From NCBI GenBank assembly GCA_021204905.1, contig JAJPYN010000008.1, positions 310,001-374,000 on the forward strand: 64,000 bases of DNA. The letters are read 5' to 3'. The notes under the pieces are model-generated. The model worked only from the letters and a program-made list of their open reading frames with translations. It had not been told where the DNA came from and ran no database searches. Both the position numbers and the translations under genes were made by a program. The DNA comes from Prevotella sp. (GTDB lineage: Bacteria; Bacteroidota; Bacteroidia; Bacteroidales; Bacteroidaceae). Within the stretch, counting starts at the first letter, position 1; every line of letters begins with the position of its first letter. Positions 32,615 through 41,093 of the stretch are shown here, piece after piece.

Positions 32615-33280
32615 TTAATTCTTTGCGGGCAAGGGGTGCGGCGCGCGTTTGGCGTGAGGCTTCTCGGGTTGGCGCGGCGGTGCGGCGATGGTGTCGGTGT
32701 CGCCGGCCTGCTCGTCGTCGCCGATGATGTCGCGGCGTTCGAACGACCCTTTGCTGTTTGAGACATAGTATTTCTGCATGGCCTCGTCGGAACGGAAATA
32801 ATTGCCTTCGAGCGTGCGTTCGGGCGTCTCGATGTAGGAATAAAGGTTGGAATAATACTCGTGGCGGCGCTGGTCCCAGAAGAGCTCCTCGCCGCGGAAC
32901 TTCACGCCGTTGCGGGTCAGCACGCGCACGCGGCCGCGCAGCTCGATAAGGTTCAGCTCGTCGTATTTGTAAGCGGTGTCGGCCTGGATGTAAGCCTCAA
33001 CGTGAAAGGTCTCGTCGAACTGCGTCATAAACACGCCTTTCGGGAAATATTGCCGCTTGGGGTTAAGGTTCTGGTTCGTCTGGCTCTCTTCGGCCACGAT
33101 GCGGTATTTTATCACGCCGGAGTCGCTGATGAGCATGTTTATGCCGTAGCTCACCATCACCGCAACGGAGTCTTCGTCGCGCACGGCCGGGGCGATATGC
33201 TCCTTCTGCTCGGTGCAGGCGGCGAGGGCTGCGGCGGCGAGGGCTGCGGCGATTATTCTACTTGCCACTTGGCAAACCAT
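32615..33280 (-). CDS. lptC: LPS export protein LptC
   Basis: Periplasmic bridge component that carries LPS from the LptBFG transporter to LptA. 221 residues: an N-terminal lipoprotein-like signal with Cys in AAALAACTEQK, then the beta-jellyroll with PKGVFMTQFDETF, LRGRVRVLTRNG and FRGEELFWDQRR, typical of Bacteroidetes LptC (YrbK-like). The C-terminal 40 residues are a Pro/Lys-rich tail. Its start overlaps the upstream barrel-protein gene by 28 nt. Confidence 0.88.
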   Translation of the reverse strand: MVCQVASRIIAAALAAAALAACTEQKEHIAPAVRDEDSVAVMVSYGINMLISDSGVIKYRIVAEESQTNQNLNPKRQYFPKGVFMTQFDETFHVEAYIQADTAYKYDELNLIELRGRVRVLTRNGVKFRGEELFWDQRRHEYYSNLYSYIETPERTLEGNYFRSDEAMQKYYVSNSKGSFERRDIIGDDEQAGDTDTIAAPPRQPEKPHAKRAPHPLPAKN

Positions 33281-34602
33281 CGCTCGTTGAATGTCAATCC
33301 GAGGTTAATGCGGAAGGTGTTCTCCGTAATCATGCCCGGCGCCTCGATGCGCGTCCACGAAGCCGAGACGTTGAGCACGGAACGGTTGTTGTAAGTGTTC
33401 AAAATGGGCAAACCGATGCCCGCGCTCACACCGTATTCCTTCGGGCCGTCGCTGCCGTTGATTTTCAGATAGGGCGTCGAATAGGTTGCGCCGAGCCGGT
33501 ATCTGATGCGATCCGCCCATTTCCTGCCGCGCTCGTTATGGCAATATTCGCCGCCGACAATGAACTTATGGCGGTCCTTAAACTGGCCGCTCTGCATCGT
33601 GTAATAAGGCACGTCGTCGACAACCTCGTAAACAGGGTAATCGATCTTCGACCACATCTCGTACTTCCAATCGAGCCCGACGCGCCAACGGTTGGCATGG
33701 TTCCAAACAAAGCCGGCGGCAATCGTCGTGGGCATCATAAGGTCGCGGTTGGCGTGATAATCGGTGGTGTCAGCCACGCCGGTCTGCGAGTTATAAGAGA
33801 CGATCCGGCAGTAAGGGTCGGACTTCATGTCATGGCCGAAAGTGTAAGTTGCGCCGAGGGTAACGCGATCGTTCTTCGTGATTTGCTGCGACCATTGCAG
33901 CGCGGCGTCCACCTTGTAACTGTTCACTTCGGCAAGGTAGTATTTCGACAGGGTGTTGACGTAAACATCACTGTATGAATTGATTACGGACTTCGTATAA
34001 TCGCCCCAGACATAGCTGCCGTTGACGCCGACGCTGACGTTCGTGCGGCCGGTTTTAATAATGTCGACGCCGATGCCGAGGAACACCTGATGGATGCCGC
34101 CGTCGCCGCTGTAAGTGTTTGTGGTGGTGGTCTCCGTGTTGCCGGTGTAGACGTCCGTGCCGATGGTGGTCTCGCTGCTGTAAGAATAGCCGATGTTCGA
34201 ATAAGGCATCACGCCGAAAGCCAAACCCACGCGGCGGAAGGCCCGGAACGCGCCGATGACATAGTCGAAACTGGAATTATATGCGTTGAGCTTGCGGCCG
34301 GCCTCGGTGAAATTGGTGCAGATGCCCGACACGCCCGCGTCGAAGATGAAGGTCAGCGAGTCGAGCGCGGCATACGACGCCGGGTTGCCGAAATTCACAG
34401 TGTTGCCCTCGCGCCACCCTTGCGACAGGCCGCTCATCCCCACGCTCGCGCCGTTGGCTTGGTCGGCCATCGCGCCGTAACCGTACTGGCTGTACGGCGA
34501 GTTTGTGGCGTTCTGCGCGGCAAGGTTTATTGCAACAACGGCGAGCGCGGCTGTCAACAAGCTTTTCTTAAATGAATGAAAATTCTGTCGTAAGGAAATC
34601 AT
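33253..34602 (-). CDS. Outer-membrane beta-barrel protein (unnamed, lptC-linked)
   Basis: 449 residues with a signal peptide (SLLTAALAVVAINLAAQ) and then repeated amphipathic beta strands (for example VSVGVNGSYVWGDYTKSV, DRVTLGATYTFGH) ending in aromatic-terminated strands near the C-terminus, as in outer-membrane barrels. NSPYSQYGYGAMADQANG near the mature N-terminus is shared by a Bacteroidetes family often encoded next to lptC. The start at 34602 follows the promoter; an upstream in-frame ATG would lie before it. Substrate unknown; a link to LPS or envelope assembly is inferred from context only. Confidence 0.75.
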   Translation of the reverse strand: MISLRQNFHSFKKSLLTAALAVVAINLAAQNATNSPYSQYGYGAMADQANGASVGMSGLSQGWREGNTVNFGNPASYAALDSLTFIFDAGVSGICTNFTEAGRKLNAYNSSFDYVIGAFRAFRRVGLAFGVMPYSNIGYSYSSETTIGTDVYTGNTETTTTNTYSGDGGIHQVFLGIGVDIIKTGRTNVSVGVNGSYVWGDYTKSVINSYSDVYVNTLSKYYLAEVNSYKVDAALQWSQQITKNDRVTLGATYTFGHDMKSDPYCRIVSYNSQTGVADTTDYHANRDLMMPTTIAAGFVWNHANRWRVGLDWKYEMWSKIDYPVYEVVDDVPYYTMQSGQFKDRHKFIVGGEYCHNERGRKWADRIRYRLGATYSTPYLKINGSDGPKEYGVSAGIGLPILNTYNNRSVLNVSASWTRIEAPGMITENTFRINLGLTFNERWFAKWQVE

Positions 34603-34636
34603 CTCTTCCACGTCTTTCACGTTCGAATGACCGCCG

Positions 34637-34667
34637 CAAAGGTAGTCTTTTATTTTCACCCGCGCAA
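34637..34667 (-). promoter_or_regulatory. Promoter of the barrel protein-lptC operon
   Basis: Minus-strand -33 TTG (34665-34667), 20-nt spacer, and -7 TACCTTTG (34637-34644). Confidence 0.68.
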
Positions 34668-34686
34668 TATGAACGCGCATTTTTGA

Positions 34687-36633
34687 TTAATACTCGCGGC
34701 TGTAACGCAGCATTTGCGCGGCATACGTTTCCGAATAATCGACTTCAATATCGACAATGTTGCCCGCGGCATCTTCGACAGGCTTCAAAACGGGGTTGAT
34801 GAAACCTTTGTATGGCGCGATGCCGAGCGCGGAATAACGGGCGAGCAGCTCTATATGCAAATCCGGGTCAATGCGCACGGCGTAACGCTCGACAAGGCTT
34901 GCCGCAGCCTGAAAATCGCCCTCGCTTTTAATTCGCTGCACCTCGCCCAACAGCTGCGCGAAAAGGCTTCGCAAAAGGCCGTAATCGCTAATGTTTAAAT
35001 AGGTTTTGCCCCCGCGCCGAACAAGCCTTACCTTGCCGCCGGAATGCTCCATCGTCCAACGCGCAATCAGCGCGCGGTTGCGCATGTGAGCCTCCTCGAT
35101 CTGCCCGCCAAGGGGGATGCGCACAATTTGCGTGAGCAGACCGTTGAGCATGTACGAATAATATTGCGACTTAAATGCTTGATAATCAGGCAGTAAGCCC
35201 AGTTCAACCAACTTCTTGTCGGCAAGGTAATACAGCGCGAAAAGGTCGGCGCGCGTCTCTTCGATGGTGCTGGCGTACGAACCGAGCGCATTGGGCGAAA
35301 CACCTTCGATAAGCCTGCCGCTGCCGTGCCCGAGGCACTCGTGAAGGTCGGTGTGCAGGTCGTCGCAGAGGTCGCCGTAAGTCTCGATTAACTTAATATT
35401 TTCTTCGCCATCTGCAAATTCCTGCAAGAACCCGTTGCCGCGCGCAGCCTTACTGTAAGCCTCGGTGAGGTTGCCGATGGTAATCGATTTACTGCCGTAG
35501 CGCGCGCGAATCCAGTCGGCATTGGGCAAATTTATGCCTATCGCAGAGGCCGGATATTCGTCGCCGCCAAGCATCGCCGCGCACACGACATTCGCCGAAA
35601 CGCCTGTCACCATTGCCTTTTTGAAGCGCGCATCGACGGGACTGTTGTCCTCGAACCATTGCGCGTTGTCGCATATTTTTTGCGTGCGGCGCGTCGCCTC
35701 GAGGTCCATGTAATGCACGATGCCCTCCCACGAACCTTTGATGCCGAGCGCGTCGCCGTAGACCTCGATGAAGCCGTTGATGAAATCGACCATGCCGCCC
35801 TTCGCCTTAACCCACGCCACGGAATAGCTGTCGAAAACGCGCAGGTCGCCCGTTTGATAAAAATTAATCAGCAGCTTGATGACGCTTTCCTGACCTTCGT
35901 TCTCGCAAAAAGCAAGCGCCTTCTCGAGCCAGAAGACGATGCGCCCGAGCTTTTCGGAGTACCTGCCCCCTACCCTCCACGTCAGCTCGCGCAACCGCCC
36001 GCCCTCCTTCACGAGCGTCGCATTCAGGCCAAACGACGGCGGCTCGCTACCGGCATTTTCGCGCATCGAAGCATAAAAATCCTCCGCCTCATGCTGCGTT
36101 ACGCCGCAGTAATAATTGTTCGCCGAGGCCGCAACCTTGTCAGCATTTTCGTCCAAGCAAACGCGCTTCTTCATCACCTCCGGGTCGAAGATGACAGGCG
36201 CAATTTCGTTAAGCAAATCGTCAACGGTTTCGCCAATAGATAAAGGCAGTTCCGCACTTGGTACAGTAGCAACGGCGCGGCGGAAAAAGGCTTCGGAAAA
36301 GCCCGGCGCGAACTTGTCTTGGTTGTAATGGTGATGGATGCCCGAAGCGAACCACACGCGCTTGAGATAAACCTCCAACGCGGCAAACTCGTCGTTGTCA
36401 GTGTTGCTCGGACGATGTAAGTAAATGGTTTCCAGCGTCTTGCGGATTTTAAGGTTAAAGCGGCCGAACTGGTCGAAGGTGATGTCGCGACCGGCGAGCG
36501 TGGCTTGCGACAGGTAATAAATAAAGGTCTTCTGCCGCAGCGAGAGGCTTTCGAAACCTTTCAGTTCGTAGCGCAAAAGTTGAATGTCGGCGAAACGCTC
36601 ACAGCCGTCAACGCCCGGAAATTCTTGCTTCAT
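34687..36633 (-). CDS. Dipeptidyl peptidase III (M49 metallopeptidase)
   Basis: Zinc exopeptidase that releases dipeptides from peptide N-termini. 648 residues, near the family's usual 650-700. The M49 zinc motif appears as HECLGHGSG (HExxGH) and the third ligand in EETRADLFALYYLADK. No signal peptide is seen, so it is probably cytoplasmic, although some Bacteroides homologues are exported. No obvious -7 box precedes it. The 36634-36708 gap upstream contains a tandem duplication. Confidence 0.93.
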   Translation of the reverse strand: MKQEFPGVDGCERFADIQLLRYELKGFESLSLRQKTFIYYLSQATLAGRDITFDQFGRFNLKIRKTLETIYLHRPSNTDNDEFAALEVYLKRVWFASGIHHHYNQDKFAPGFSEAFFRRAVATVPSAELPLSIGETVDDLLNEIAPVIFDPEVMKKRVCLDENADKVAASANNYYCGVTQHEAEDFYASMRENAGSEPPSFGLNATLVKEGGRLRELTWRVGGRYSEKLGRIVFWLEKALAFCENEGQESVIKLLINFYQTGDLRVFDSYSVAWVKAKGGMVDFINGFIEVYGDALGIKGSWEGIVHYMDLEATRRTQKICDNAQWFEDNSPVDARFKKAMVTGVSANVVCAAMLGGDEYPASAIGINLPNADWIRARYGSKSITIGNLTEAYSKAARGNGFLQEFADGEENIKLIETYGDLCDDLHTDLHECLGHGSGRLIEGVSPNALGSYASTIEETRADLFALYYLADKKLVELGLLPDYQAFKSQYYSYMLNGLLTQIVRIPLGGQIEEAHMRNRALIARWTMEHSGGKVRLVRRGGKTYLNISDYGLLRSLFAQLLGEVQRIKSEGDFQAAASLVERYAVRIDPDLHIELLARYSALGIAPYKGFINPVLKPVEDAAGNIVDIEVDYSETYAAQMLRYSREY

Positions 36634-36665
36634 CGTTCAGTTGCAACTGGCCCGGTTTAAATTTA

Positions 36666-36711
36666 ATTCAAGCCCCATTCGCAGCTTAATTCAAGCCCCG
36701 TTCGCAGCTTA
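36666..36711 (-). repeat. Tandem 23-nt duplication starting at the nadE stop codon
   Basis: Units 36666-36688 and 36689-36711 differ at one base. Reading with nadE, each unit begins TAAGCTGCGAA, and the first TAA is the nadE stop codon. Confidence 0.75.
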
Positions 36712-38595
36712 AACCTTATCCAACCACAGCTTCACGGCGGCATCGCTCGGCATGCGCCAATCCCCCCGCGGCGACAAGCTCACCGACCCCACTTTCGGGC
36801 CGTCGGGCATGCACGAGCGTTTGAACTGCTGCGCGAAGAACCGCCGCAGAAACAGGGCGAGGCATTTCTTGATCTCCTCGGCGCGGTACATCGGGCCGTT
36901 GATGCCGTCGAACGCGCGCATGGCCAGCAGCAGCAGCTTCTCCGGCGCGAACCCGAAGCGCAGGAAGTGGTAGAGGAAGAAATCGTGCAGCTCGTACGGG
37001 CCGAGGATGTCCTCGGTGCGCTGGCCGGGCTCGCGCTGCTGGCTGTCGGGCAGGAGCTCCGGCGAAACGGGCGTGTCGATGATGTCGAGCAGCGTTTTCT
37101 TCGTCTCGGCGTTGGCTTCGTTTTCGGCGAAATAGCGCACGAGATAGCGCACCAGCGTCTTGGGAACACCAATGTTTACTGCATACATCGACATGTGATC
37201 GCCGTTGTAAGTGCACCAGCCGAGCGCCGCCTCCGACAGGTCGCCCGTGCCGATGACGAGGCCGCCCGTTTGGTTGGCGATGTCCATCAGCAGCATCGTG
37301 CGGTAGCGTGCCTGCGAATTTTCGTAAGTAACATCATGCTTCGCCGCGTCGTGGCCGATGTCCTTGAAATGCTGCTCCACGGCGGCGGCAATAGGTATCT
37401 CGAGGAGGCTGATGTTCAGGCTTTTCATCAGTTTTACGGCATTGTCGTGCGTGCGGCTCGACGTACCGAACCCGGGCATCGTGATGCCGTGAATGCCTTT
37501 GCGGTCGAGCTTCAACTTGTCGAAAGCGGCAGTGGCCACAAGCAGAGCGAGAGTTGAGTCGAGGCCGCCGCTGATGCCGATGACCACATTTTCGCAGCGC
37601 GTATGAACAAGCCGCTTGACGAGCCCCATCACCTGTATGCTGAAAATCTCGTTGCACGACGCCGCCATATCCTCCGTCTTGGGGATGAACGGATGCGGGT
37701 CGTAAGGCCGTTCGAGGCGGAACTTTTCATCGGGCTGCTCCACGTCGAGCTCGATATAATTCACGTCCTCCTCGTCGGCATTGACGCTGCCGAAAGTGGT
37801 GTTTTTGCGCCGCTCGGTCTGCAAGCGCTCGACATCGATTTGCGCCGTAACTAATTGTTCTTCAAGCGAAAAGCGCTCGCTCGCGGCAAGGCACACGCCG
37901 TTCTCGTAAATAATCGCATTGCCGCCGTAAACCACATCCTGCGTGCTCTCGCCGAAGCCCGCCGAACTGTACACGTAGCCGGCGATGCAACGCGCGCTCT
38001 GTTGTGCGATGAGCGACTGTAAATACTGGTGCTTGCCGATGAGTTCGTTGCTGGCCGAGAGGTTGAAAATGATGTCCACGCCCGTCCCCGCGGCACGGCT
38101 GCTCGGCGGCACCGGCGACCATAGATCTTCGCAAATCTCCACCATGAATTTCTCGCCCGAAGGCATCAGGAACACGGTGGGCTCGCTCGCGATGTAACCG
38201 TCGTTGAACCAGCGTTTCTCGTAGAACTCGCCGTAGTTGGGGTAAAACGTTTTGTTCACGAAATAATTCTTGCCCCCGGCGATGACCGCAGCAACGTTGC
38301 CGAGCGTGTCGCCCTGACGCAGGGGTGCGCCGACGATGACCACTATCGGCAGGTCCTCGCAATAGTCGGCAAGGTCGTCAACGGCCGTCTCGGCAGCGTC
38401 GAGCAGCGCGGCGTTATGGAACAGGTCCTGGCACGTGTAACCCGTGATGCACATCTCCGGGAAGCACAGTATTTCCACGCCTTTCGCCACAGCCTTGTTA
38501 ATCATTTTCTTGATTTGCTCCACGTTGAATTCCACGTCGGCCACGCGCACGGGCGGCACGGCGGAAGCCACTTTCAAGTATCCAAAATTTCTCAT
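36709..38595 (-). CDS. nadE: Glutamine-dependent NAD+ synthetase
   Basis: Final step of NAD synthesis: amidates deamido-NAD using ammonia from glutamine. 628 residues in two domains. An N-terminal nitrilase-type glutaminase (Glu in LCFPEMCITGY, Cys in VEICEDLWSP) precedes a C-terminal synthetase with the ATP loop GISGGLDSTLALLV near residue 340 and GTGDLSEAALGWCTYNGDHM. The fused form avoids dependence on free ammonia. 15 nt after the Smr gene on the same strand. Confidence 0.97.
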   Translation of the reverse strand: MRNFGYLKVASAVPPVRVADVEFNVEQIKKMINKAVAKGVEILCFPEMCITGYTCQDLFHNAALLDAAETAVDDLADYCEDLPIVVIVGAPLRQGDTLGNVAAVIAGGKNYFVNKTFYPNYGEFYEKRWFNDGYIASEPTVFLMPSGEKFMVEICEDLWSPVPPSSRAAGTGVDIIFNLSASNELIGKHQYLQSLIAQQSARCIAGYVYSSAGFGESTQDVVYGGNAIIYENGVCLAASERFSLEEQLVTAQIDVERLQTERRKNTTFGSVNADEEDVNYIELDVEQPDEKFRLERPYDPHPFIPKTEDMAASCNEIFSIQVMGLVKRLVHTRCENVVIGISGGLDSTLALLVATAAFDKLKLDRKGIHGITMPGFGTSSRTHDNAVKLMKSLNISLLEIPIAAAVEQHFKDIGHDAAKHDVTYENSQARYRTMLLMDIANQTGGLVIGTGDLSEAALGWCTYNGDHMSMYAVNIGVPKTLVRYLVRYFAENEANAETKKTLLDIIDTPVSPELLPDSQQREPGQRTEDILGPYELHDFFLYHFLRFGFAPEKLLLLAMRAFDGINGPMYRAEEIKKCLALFLRRFFAQQFKRSCMPDGPKVGSVSLSPRGDWRMPSDAAVKLWLDKV

Positions 38596-38610
38596 GTCGG
38601 AAACAGCGTT

Positions 38611-39681
38611 TTATCTAATTATTACTTGCGTTGCCCCGTAACCGTACTCGGCGAACGAGGCATCTTGATATTGATATTTCTTGTATTTATATGCAAGCTG
38701 GTTCACTATCGCGCGCCGCAAAACACCCTCGCCTTTGCCGTGGATGAAAATAATCTTGCGCCCTTTGTCGGCAGCGTATTCGGCGAGCGTGTCGTTGAAA
38801 ACCTTGAGCTGGTAGTTGAGGATGTCGCCGGCGCTCATCCCCGCAGTGGTGTCAAGCAGTTCCGCGGCGTGAAGGTCGATGACAACAACCTCGTCCCGGC
38901 CCTTTTTCTTCACCGTCTTAATCTTCTCGCGGCTCTCGGTTTGCTTCTCCGCCATCGCCTTTCTCAGCTGCTTGCCGTCGATGACCAGCTCGCGGCGAGG
39001 CACATCATTTTCGACAAGCGGAAAGAGCAAGGCGGGCTGGTCGAAAAAGGCGTTGTCGGCGAAGGCGTGAAGCTTGTAAAATTTCACGGGGTCGAGGCGG
39101 AACTGCACGCTAACTGCCGCCTTGGGCAAGAAAGGCTTGTCGCGCTTGAAGGCCAATAGCTGCACGGTTAGCCGCGAGAAATTATTGATCTCTTCGCGGG
39201 TGTATTCGGCAAGGAAATCCTTCGTGTTCGGCTCAACCTCGCCCTCGAAAAGCAAGCGGCAACTGTCATTCTCGACTGTCAAAATGACATATCGCAGAAA
39301 GTAATTGCAATCGTTAACGAAATAGCATTCGAACGCAGTGGCCGAAAAATCCTTAATGTTCACAGGCACAAATGCAACGTAGGCGAAAATTTTATCGCCG
39401 CCCTTGCGCTCCTCAACGGCCTGTTCCGTAGTTGTAACCAGCCCGGCGGAAACATTTTCTTCGCGAGGTAAAGCATTGGTTTTCAGACTGTTATCCGCCG
39501 CAGCCACCATCTTCGCCGAACTGTAATCATCGCTCTCGACAACAACCACATCGCTCGCCAAAACCGGTATCTCGAAGCCGTCCTCATCCTCGACAAGCAC
39601 GATGTTCTTGCTTTGAAAACCCGAGATGCGCCCGCCGCCCGTCTCGTTGAGAAACCTTACCTTATCGCCTATCTTAACCAT
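38611..39681 (-). CDS. DUF2027/Smr-domain protein
   Basis: 356 residues. The N-terminal region (KIGDKVRFLNETGGGRISGF, IVLVEDEDGFEIPVL) matches the DUF2027 part of Bacteroidetes MutS2-like Smr proteins. The C-terminal Smr nuclease-like domain has VVIDLHAAELL and KIIFIHGKGEGVLRRAI, the characteristic DLH and HGxG motifs. Smr domains act on nucleic acids, including collided ribosomes' mRNA in other bacteria; the role here is not known. Lies 7 nt after queA. Confidence 0.85.
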   Translation of the reverse strand: MVKIGDKVRFLNETGGGRISGFQSKNIVLVEDEDGFEIPVLASDVVVVESDDYSSAKMVAAADNSLKTNALPREENVSAGLVTTTEQAVEERKGGDKIFAYVAFVPVNIKDFSATAFECYFVNDCNYFLRYVILTVENDSCRLLFEGEVEPNTKDFLAEYTREEINNFSRLTVQLLAFKRDKPFLPKAAVSVQFRLDPVKFYKLHAFADNAFFDQPALLFPLVENDVPRRELVIDGKQLRKAMAEKQTESREKIKTVKKKGRDEVVVIDLHAAELLDTTAGMSAGDILNYQLKVFNDTLAEYAADKGRKIIFIHGKGEGVLRRAIVNQLAYKYKKYQYQDASFAEYGYGATQVIIR

Positions 39682-39688
39682 TTGATTT

Positions 39689-40903
39689 TCAGGGGATTAA
39701 CAAGCACGCATCGCCGTAACTGAGGAAGCGGAAGCCGCCGGCAAGCGCATAGTCGTACACGCGCCGCCAGTCGCCATGGATGAACGCGCTGACTAGCAGC
39801 AGCAGCGTGCTTTTGGGTTGATGAAAATTCGTGATCAGCGCCTCGCACACGCGGTAGTCATAGCCCGGCACGATGATGATCTGCGTCGCGGCGTGAAGCA
39901 CTTCGAGACCATTGTGTTCCATATAAGAAAGCACCGCCTGCAAAGCGTCCGTCGTTGAAATATCGCGCGGCGTGTCGTAGGGTTCCCACTGCCCCGTGAA
40001 CAACTTTTCTTCCGGCAAATCAGGGTCGTCTGCGAGCCTTGCGCCGAGGTAATAAAGGCTCTCGAGCGTGCGCACCGTCGTCGTGCCGACAGCAATGGCC
40101 CTGCCGCCGTGCCGGAGCAGTTTTTCGACAGTCCCGCGCCGCACCGCAAAATATTCGGCATGCATAGCGTGGCCGCTGATGGTCGCGCTCTTCACCGGCT
40201 TGAACGTCCCCGCGCCGACATGCAGCGTGATCTCCTCGCGGTCGATGCCGTGGCGGTCGAGCTCGTCCAGCACCTTCGGCGTGAAATGCAGCCCGGCCGT
40301 GGGCGCCGCAACCGAACCCTTGATCTTCGCGTACACCGTTTGATAAGTGGTCTTGTCGGCCTCCTGCGCCGCGCGGTTCAGGTACGGCGGAATGGGCAGC
40401 TCGCCGGCAAGGTCGAGCACATCGGCCCAAGTCATCTCGGCATCCCACGTAAAGCGAATCTTGTGCGACGTGCCGCAAACGCCATCATAGTCGGCCGAAA
40501 GCGCAAACTGCCTGTCGTTAAAGGCAATCCGCCGCTGCAACCGCTCGCCTTTCCACTTTTTCAGATTGCCCACAAGGCACAGCCACGTGCAAGTGCCGCG
40601 CGCCTGAAACATCCTTTCGTAATCGGCAGGCAGGGCCGGTTCGAGAAGGAACACCTCGATGAGCGCACCCGTCGCCTTTCGGAAATGAATGCGGGCCTGA
40701 ATGACGCGCGTGTTGTTCATCACCATCAGCTTTCCCGAAGGCAAAAAGCTGCAAATATCAGCGAAAACGGACGACGAGAGCTCGCCGCGGCGGTAGACAA
40801 GCAACTTCGATTTGTCGCGCTCGGCCAAAGGGAATTTTGCAATGCGGTCCTCGGGCAAAGGGTAATCGAAGTCGGCAATGCGTATGTCTTTAACGTCGTC
40901 CAT
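39689..40903 (-). CDS. queA: S-adenosylmethionine:tRNA ribosyltransferase-isomerase
   Basis: Adds the epoxycyclopentane precursor to 7-aminomethyl-7-deazaguanine in queuosine tRNA, using the ribosyl part of SAM. 404 residues from the ATG at 40903 (an in-frame TTG six codons earlier is unlikely). VMNNTRVIQARI, GSVAAPTAGLHFT, HVGAGTFKPV and VGTTTVRTLESL are family signatures. First gene of the queA-Smr-nadE run. Confidence 0.96.
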   Translation of the reverse strand: MDDVKDIRIADFDYPLPEDRIAKFPLAERDKSKLLVYRRGELSSSVFADICSFLPSGKLMVMNNTRVIQARIHFRKATGALIEVFLLEPALPADYERMFQARGTCTWLCLVGNLKKWKGERLQRRIAFNDRQFALSADYDGVCGTSHKIRFTWDAEMTWADVLDLAGELPIPPYLNRAAQEADKTTYQTVYAKIKGSVAAPTAGLHFTPKVLDELDRHGIDREEITLHVGAGTFKPVKSATISGHAMHAEYFAVRRGTVEKLLRHGGRAIAVGTTTVRTLESLYYLGARLADDPDLPEEKLFTGQWEPYDTPRDISTTDALQAVLSYMEHNGLEVLHAATQIIIVPGYDYRVCEALITNFHQPKSTLLLLVSAFIHGDWRRVYDYALAGGFRFLSYGDACLLIP

Positions 40904-40938
40904 AAACTGATTGTCTTTCAATGAATTAATGCCTCTTT

Positions 40939-40988
40939 GTTAAACTAACGGTTAAACTAATTGTCAAGCTAAATATCAAGCTGATTGT
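40939..40988 (-). repeat. Degenerate tandem repeats in the queA leader
   Basis: Reading toward queA, units such as CAGCTTGA, TTAGCTTGACAA and TTAGTTTAAC repeat several times. They resemble ACAATCAGTTT directly upstream of the queA ATG. No clear TAnnTTTG box is seen in this gap. Confidence 0.55.
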
Positions 40989-41011
40989 TCTGCGGAAAAG
41001 CAAGCCTGTTG

Positions 41012-41087
41012 TTGAAACGAACCGAACACTTATTACGCGGCGAACCCGGCGTTCAGCTGAGTCGGGATTACAGTAGCGACTAAGACC
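41012..41087 (+). repeat. Dispersed intergenic repeat, copy 4
   Basis: Begins TTGAAACGAACCGAACACTT and ends with the full core ATTACAGTAGCGACTAAGA. It is the best match to copy 1. It lies between queA (start 40903) and the batD-batE stop codon, which it nearly touches. Confidence 0.78.
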
Positions 41088-41093
41088 ATGAAT

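Noticed and set aside
36255..36275. Sixth long copy of the dispersed repeat inside the DPP III gene
   Set aside because: Only about 12 bases (TACAGTAGCAAC) match, in conserved coding sequence; chance is sufficient.
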